The notes under the pieces: generated by a model
Told to the model about the DNA's origin: nothing
Databases searched by the model: none
The model's input: the letters and a program-made list of their open reading frames with translations, nothing else
Position numbers and translations under genes: made by a program
Shown: one piece after another, positions 60,968-64,000 of the stretch
How positions within the stretch are numbered: the stretch's first letter is position 1
How the letters are laid out: the number at the start of each line of letters is the position of its first letter
Assembly (NCBI RefSeq): GCF_004168255.1
Contig: NZ_SEWG01000003.1
Span: forward strand, 434,001-498,000
DNA length: 64,000 nt
Direction: 5' to 3'
Source: Mucilaginibacter terrigena
Lineage (GTDB): Bacteria > Bacteroidota > Bacteroidia > Sphingobacteriales > Sphingobacteriaceae

Positions 60968-61411
60968 TTACTCAGCAACAACCGAGAAAGGGACCTGAAC
61001 TTTAACTTCTTTATGCAGGTTCACTATTGCGGTGTAATCACCAACAAATTTAGGCTCCTGGTCAAAAGTGATACGGCGACGGTCAACCTCAAAACCTTCT
61101 TTTTTAAGGGCATCAGCTACCTGTATGGTATTGATAGCACCGAAGATCTTGCCGCTTTCGCCTGCTTTAGCACCAATAGAAAGTTTAACACCTTCTAATT
61201 TAGCTGCAATAGCATCCGCATCCTTGCGTATTTTTTCTTGTTTAAACTGTGCTTGTTTCAGGTTTTCTGCTAAAACTTTACGTGCACTTACAGTTGCTAA
61301 TATTGCGTAACCTTTTGGGATAAGAAAATTGCGGCCATAACCTGGCTTTACATTCACTACATCGTCTTTATCGCCGAGGTTTTTTACGTCTTGTTTTAAA
61401 ATAACTTCCAT
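60968..61411 (-). CDS. rplI: 50S ribosomal protein L9
   Basis: 147 residues, standard length. N-terminal MEVILKQDVKNLGDKDDVV and GYGRNFLIPKGYAI, the rRNA-binding signature, then a long helix and the C-terminal domain ending VPFSVVAE. Third gene of rpsF-rpsR-rplI. A strong Shine-Dalgarno AGGAGGT is eight bases before the ATG, an exception in this genome. Terminator at 60867-60904. Confidence 0.98.
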   Translation of the reverse strand: MEVILKQDVKNLGDKDDVVNVKPGYGRNFLIPKGYAILATVSARKVLAENLKQAQFKQEKIRKDADAIAAKLEGVKLSIGAKAGESGKIFGAINTIQVADALKKEGFEVDRRRITFDQEPKFVGDYTAIVNLHKEVKVQVPFSVVAE

Positions 61412-61419
61412 TGCTTTTT

Positions 61420-61426
61420 ACCTCCT
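61420..61426 (-). promoter_or_regulatory. Shine-Dalgarno sequence of rplI
   Basis: AGGAGGT, a seven-base match to the anti-Shine-Dalgarno, with eight bases to the ATG at 61411. Most other genes in the window lack such a match. Confidence 0.75.
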
Positions 61427-61428
61427 GA

Positions 61429-61692
61429 TTATTTTAATGAGTCTGTAACATAAGGTAATAAACCGATGTGGCGCGCACGCTTAACAGCCTGTGCCACTTT
61501 ACGCTGAAACTTCAAAGAAGTACCTGTTAAACGGCGAGGTAATACTTTACCCTGGTCGTTAATAAACTTTAATAAAAAGTTAGCGTCTTTGTAATCGATA
61601 TACTTAATACCATTCTTTTTAAAACGGCAGTATTTTTTACGGTTATCCTCCACTTTGGGGGCGGTAACGTATTTAATTTGGTCGTTTGCCAT
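61429..61692 (-). CDS. rpsR: 30S ribosomal protein S18
   Basis: 87 residues, normal for the phylum. [20 protein letters not shown] and [20 protein letters not shown] are diagnostic. S18 pairs with S6 on the 30S platform. The ATG overlaps the rpsF stop by one base. A GGAGG at 61703-61707, inside the end of rpsF, lies ten bases before the ATG. Confidence 0.98.
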   Translation of the reverse strand: MANDQIKYVTAPKVEDNRKKYCRFKKNGIKYIDYKDANFLLKFINDQGKVLPRRLTGTSLKFQRKVAQAVKRARHIGLLPYVTDSLK

Positions 61693-62057
61693 TAGTTTGT
61701 TTCCTCCACTTTAGCTGCAGGCTTTTTGTTAAAAGCACCGCTGCGTTTTTTATCATTGTAAGCAATGGCATGTTTATCCAAAGCAATGGTAAGGAAGCGC
61801 AAAACACGCTCATCGCGCCTTAATTCAACTTCCAGTTTGTTAATTAAATCACCCGGAGCCTTGAATTCAGTTAAGTGATAGTACCCTGTAGTTTTCTTTT
61901 GGATAGGGTACGCTAATTTTCTCAAACCCCAATTATCCTCCTGGACAATTTCGGCTCCGTTATCTGTTAAGATCTTGCTGTATTTGGCAATTGCCTCTTT
62001 AGCAGTCTCATCTGATAACAACGGGGTTAGAACGATCACGATTTCGTACTGTTGCAT
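61692..62057 (-). CDS. rpsF: 30S ribosomal protein S6
   Basis: 121 residues. [20 protein letters not shown] near the start and [20 protein letters not shown] are S6 hallmarks; a C-terminal Lys/Ala-rich tail follows. First gene of the operon, with a full promoter 45-75 bases upstream. Confidence 0.98.
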   Translation of the reverse strand: MQQYEIVIVLTPLLSDETAKEAIAKYSKILTDNGAEIVQEDNWGLRKLAYPIQKKTTGYYHLTEFKAPGDLINKLEVELRRDERVLRFLTIALDKHAIAYNDKKRSGAFNKKPAAKVEETN

Positions 62058-62101
62058 TATTATTTTGATTTTTAATTATTTATCCCTGTATATCGGGGCT
62101 G

Positions 62102-62132
62102 CAAATGTATGAAGAAATATTATATAATCAAA
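62102..62132 (-). promoter_or_regulatory. promoter of rpsF-rpsR-rplI
   Basis: On the minus strand TTTG (62132-62129), 19 bases, then TACATTTG (62109-62102). Both boxes fit the phylum consensus. The leader of about 40 bases contains CCCCGATATACAGGG, which could form a small hairpin. Confidence 0.8.
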
Positions 62133-62268
62133 GCGGGATATTGTTGTGTTTTGGCTTGTTGAGGTATGGTTTAAATATATACGTTTACCTTTAGTAAATT
62201 ATAACATTTAGTACACATTGGTAAAACATAAGCGCGCTTTCATCTGTCATTACTAAAAATAGATTTTT

Positions 62269-62508
62269 ATGCAACTTGCCAACCAACACCCCGGACAGGA
62301 TAGCAACGAAGATTTTGCCGACGAACTTGACATCAGCCCATCGGGTGACGAAAAGCCTGTTGAGGGCGACTGGAACGACGAGGACGATGAAGATTTTGAC
62401 GACAAGATGGACTTTGAAGAAGACCTGCGCGAGATCCGCACCGGCGATGATATTGGTGAGCCCGACCCCGAGGACGACGATCACCTGCCGGAGGAGGAGG
62501 GGCAGTAG
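62269..62508 (+). CDS. small highly acidic protein
   Basis: 79 residues, with about half Asp and Glu; e.g. DWNDEDDEDFDDKMDFEEDL and EPDPEDDDHLPEEEG. Likely intrinsically disordered, perhaps cation- or protein-binding. Codon usage resembles the neighbouring genes, and the antisense frame has no family. A near-match -7 element TACCTTTA lies at 62186-62193. Function unknown. Confidence 0.6.
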   Translation: MQLANQHPGQDSNEDFADELDISPSGDEKPVEGDWNDEDDEDFDDKMDFEEDLREIRTGDDIGEPDPEDDDHLPEEEGQ

Positions 62509-62540
62509 GGGTTAATTTAACGCCGGAAAAATGCACAGTA

Positions 62541-62585
62541 TTTACACTATAAGAACATACTTTAAGTGTAAATTTTGTATATTTG
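62541..62585 (+). promoter_or_regulatory. promoter and candidate operator of the zeta-kinase module
   Basis: The perfect inverted repeat TTTACACT (62541-62548), 16 bases, AGTGTAAA (62565-62572) lies directly upstream of a perfect -7 box TATATTTG (62578-62585). The next gene starts at 62609. The position fits autoregulation by the upstream, antitoxin-like product. Confidence 0.55.
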
Positions 62586-62608
62586 AATATAAGGATACTA
62601 CGAGATTT

Positions 62609-62860
62609 ATGAGCGAAATAAAAGATTTGGAAAGTATAGCCACTAAGGCGGTTCATCGTTTAAGGCAGGAAACACTTACTTCAGGCCAGCCTTTTATGAT
62701 TAACGTTAGCAGCCTCCCCGAAAACCAATGCTACTTTGAATATCCGGATAAATCTATTAAGCTGGTTATGTTCTTAAAAGAGAAAAAGGATTTTTCTCCT
62801 CTTAAAAACCTCACATCAAGGGATCGCGATCGTTTAAGAAAACGTCTCGGTTTAGTTTAA
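62609..62860 (+). CDS. small protein paired with a zeta-toxin-like kinase (putative antitoxin)
   Basis: 83 residues from the ATG at 62609 (MSEIKDLESIATKAVHRLRQ). No recognised domain; C-terminal basic end RDRDRLRKRLGLV. Its stop TAA shares a base with the ATG that would start the kinase frame (TAATG), a coupled layout. By position it is probably the antitoxin of the module; this is inference. Confidence 0.6.
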   Translation: MSEIKDLESIATKAVHRLRQETLTSGQPFMINVSSLPENQCYFEYPDKSIKLVMFLKEKKDFSPLKNLTSRDRDRLRKRLGLV

Positions 62861-63485
62861 TGCCAACCCTTTATTAATAACCGGGTCTAATGGTGCCGGA
62901 AAGTCAACAGTAGGGCCGGACTACCTACCGGCAGGCTTAACAAACAATTACATTTTTGATGGCGATAAGCTGTACGTATCTAAGGTAAAAGAACTATGGC
63001 CATACAAAATAAATTCGATGAAAGAGGCTAAAAAAATAGCGGCCAATTACCTTGTTGAAACTTTGGAAAAGCTGCTTAATGAAGCGTTAGCTGGAAAAAG
63101 TGATTTTGTTTACGAAGGCCATTTTCCCAGTTATGCAACGTGGGATTTTCCTAAAAGATTTAAAGCACACGGCTATACAATTCAAATGCTTTTCTTAGGC
63201 CTTGATAATGTTGATCTATCCGAAATGCGTGTAGGCAGCCGGGCTAAAAAGGGAGGTCACAATGTGCCGAGGTATGATATAGAAAATAATTTTTATGGTA
63301 ATTTGGAAATGCTGAATGAGCATTATCATTTATTGGATCATTTAGAAATTGTTGATACTTCCGAATTTATACCGAAGCCTTTAGCTGCCTTTAAAGGCAC
63401 GTTATCTACTTCAAATATTGCTAAAAAGGAGTTGCCTGAATGGTTCACTAAATATTTACCCCTGCTGGCAGATAGGTTAAGCTAA
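62860..63485 (+). pseudogene. zeta-toxin-like P-loop kinase with a frameshifted start
   Basis: The reading frame from 62862 gives NPLLITGSNGAGKSTVGPDY, a Walker A motif preceded by a strand, then FDGDKLY, YEGHFP and KPLAAFKG, 208 codons to 63485: a zeta-toxin-type kinase of normal size. The ATG at 62860, at which the gene would start, is in another frame and stops after five codons. Adding one base between ATG and AAC restores an intact start (MPNPLLITG). Known zeta toxins phosphorylate UDP-N-acetylglucosamine or similar nucleotide sugars. It may be a sequencing slip, a true frameshift, or use of a non-standard start; an internal ATG at 63018 would lack the P-loop. Confidence 0.7.
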
Positions 63486-63539
63486 ATATTTAAACAGACA
63501 CTCTTAAAACAAATATATTTTCTTGTTACCTTAGTCCCT

Positions 63540-64000
63540 GTGGATAATTTCATTGTTTCGGCACGCAAATATCGCCCGGCTACCTTCGATACGGTTGTAG
63601 GCCAGCAACATATAACTAATACGCTAAAAAACGCTATTAAGAATAATCAGCTGGCACAGGCATTTTTATTCTGCGGACCAAGGGGCGTGGGAAAAACCAC
63701 CTGCGCGCGTATCCTGGCAAAAACCATCAACTGTACCAATTTGCAACCCAACGGCGAAGCCTGCGGCGAGTGTGATAGCTGCCGTGCCTTTATGAACGGT
63801 AACTCGTTTAACGTGCACGAGCTTGACGCGGCATCAAACAATTCGGTTGATGATATCCGCAGCTTGATAGAGCAGGTACGCATACCGCCACAAGCTGCCC
63901 GTTACAAGGTTTATATTATTGATGAGGTGCACATGCTATCGCAGGCGGCTTTTAACGCTTTCCTGAAAACGCTTGAGGAACCACCTAACTACGCCATATT
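63540..64000 (+). CDS. dnaX: DNA polymerase III subunit gamma/tau, N-terminal part
   Basis: Starts with GTG and is cut by the window end after 153 codons. VSARKYRPATFDTVVGQQHI, Walker A CGPRGVGKTT, zinc cysteines CGECDSC, AASNNSVDDIR and IIDEVHMLSQAAFNAFLKTL are all dnaX hallmarks. It forms the clamp-loader ATPase of the replicase. The gene begins 54 bases after the kinase frame. Confidence 0.96.
   Translation, partial: MDNFIVSARKYRPATFDTVVGQQHITNTLKNAIKNNQLAQAFLFCGPRGVGKTTCARILAKTINCTNLQPNGEACGECDSCRAFMNGNSFNVHELDAASNNSVDDIRSLIEQVRIPPQAARYKVYIIDEVHMLSQAAFNAFLKTLEEPPNYAI

Noticed and set aside
62191..62484. 97-codon hydrophobic frame on the minus strand opposite the acidic protein
   Set aside because: Its Val/Ile/Leu content is the mirror of Asp/Glu codons; no start context or family.
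63018..63485. Starting the kinase gene at the internal ATG
   Set aside because: This would remove the Walker A motif that is plainly encoded in the same frame upstream, so it is not the native start.

Overview
The window looks like chromosomal DNA of a Bacteroidota species in the Sphingobacteriaceae, most likely Mucilaginibacter or a close relative. The evidence is protein content (OMP_b-brl-type outer-membrane receptors, STM3941, DUF2490, a DUF885 lipoprotein, lipoproteins with a Cys-Lys-Lys start), promoters of the Bacteroidota TAnnTTTG type, starts that almost all lack a Shine-Dalgarno sequence, and many dispersed intergenic repeats. The genus is inference; no rRNA is present.

Layout. 1-5100: 3' end of a MutS-family ATPase gene, an ABC-2 exporter pair, a DUF2490 barrel protein and enolase. 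5.3-14.3 kb: two large outer-membrane receptor-like proteins flank leuS, with a DUF1634 and a KTSC gene between. 14.5-24.7 kb: an alpha/beta hydrolase, DinB, DUF885 lipoprotein, FtsB/DivIC-like protein, DEAD-box helicase, lspA, carA, panB, an RluA-type pseudouridine synthase and an HNH endonuclease. 25-29.7 kb: an Ldh-family oxidoreductase, a lipoprotein, purN, an STM3941 protein and purH. 29.9-35.6 kb: the rod-shape operon mreB-mreC-mreD-mrdA-rodA. 35.6-47.7 kb: a coiled-coil unknown, tdk, a small monooxygenase, a lone receiver, a TonB receptor, an alkaline-phosphatase-superfamily enzyme with a flippase-like membrane protein, a TPR histidine kinase and a CotH lipoprotein. 48-52.5 kb: an accessory stretch of small membrane and unknown genes ending at tRNA-Phe, whose 3' end is duplicated about 0.9 kb away. 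52.8-60.8 kb: an Fe-S oxidoreductase pair with a DUF2750 gene between its subunits, a RelE/ParE-like toxin-antitoxin pair, YciI, DUF1801 and Crp/Fnr genes, and mtgA. 61-64 kb: the rpsF-rpsR-rplI operon, an acidic protein, a zeta-toxin-like kinase module with a damaged start, and the 5' end of dnaX.

The most unusual signal is mobile or palindromic repeats inside essential protein-coding genes. LeuS carries two in-frame inserts containing KVSP(I/T)GGDLEGA, both translated from a double-hairpin element that also lies between genes at 681-762 and, in part, at 23540-23574. A second repeat family forms a perfect 32-bp inverted repeat at 60771-60802 and 60931-60962. One arm encodes residues 8-18 of MtgA, and a 31/32 copy lies upstream of panB. 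Other notable points are the tRNA-Phe duplication, the zeta-kinase module with an upstream inverted-repeat operator candidate and a frameshifted start, and Shine-Dalgarno sequences confined to rplI, possibly rpsR, and one small gene.

Functionally most of the window is housekeeping: glycolysis, purine, pyrimidine, pantothenate and thymidine metabolism, translation, and cell-wall elongation (Mre/PBP2/RodA, MtgA, FtsB-like). It is mixed with outer-membrane uptake and lipoprotein functions. Accessory DNA clusters at 20.3-20.7, 24.3-25.2, 43.9-44.1, 47.8-52.5, 56.5-58.6 and 62.5-63.5 kb.
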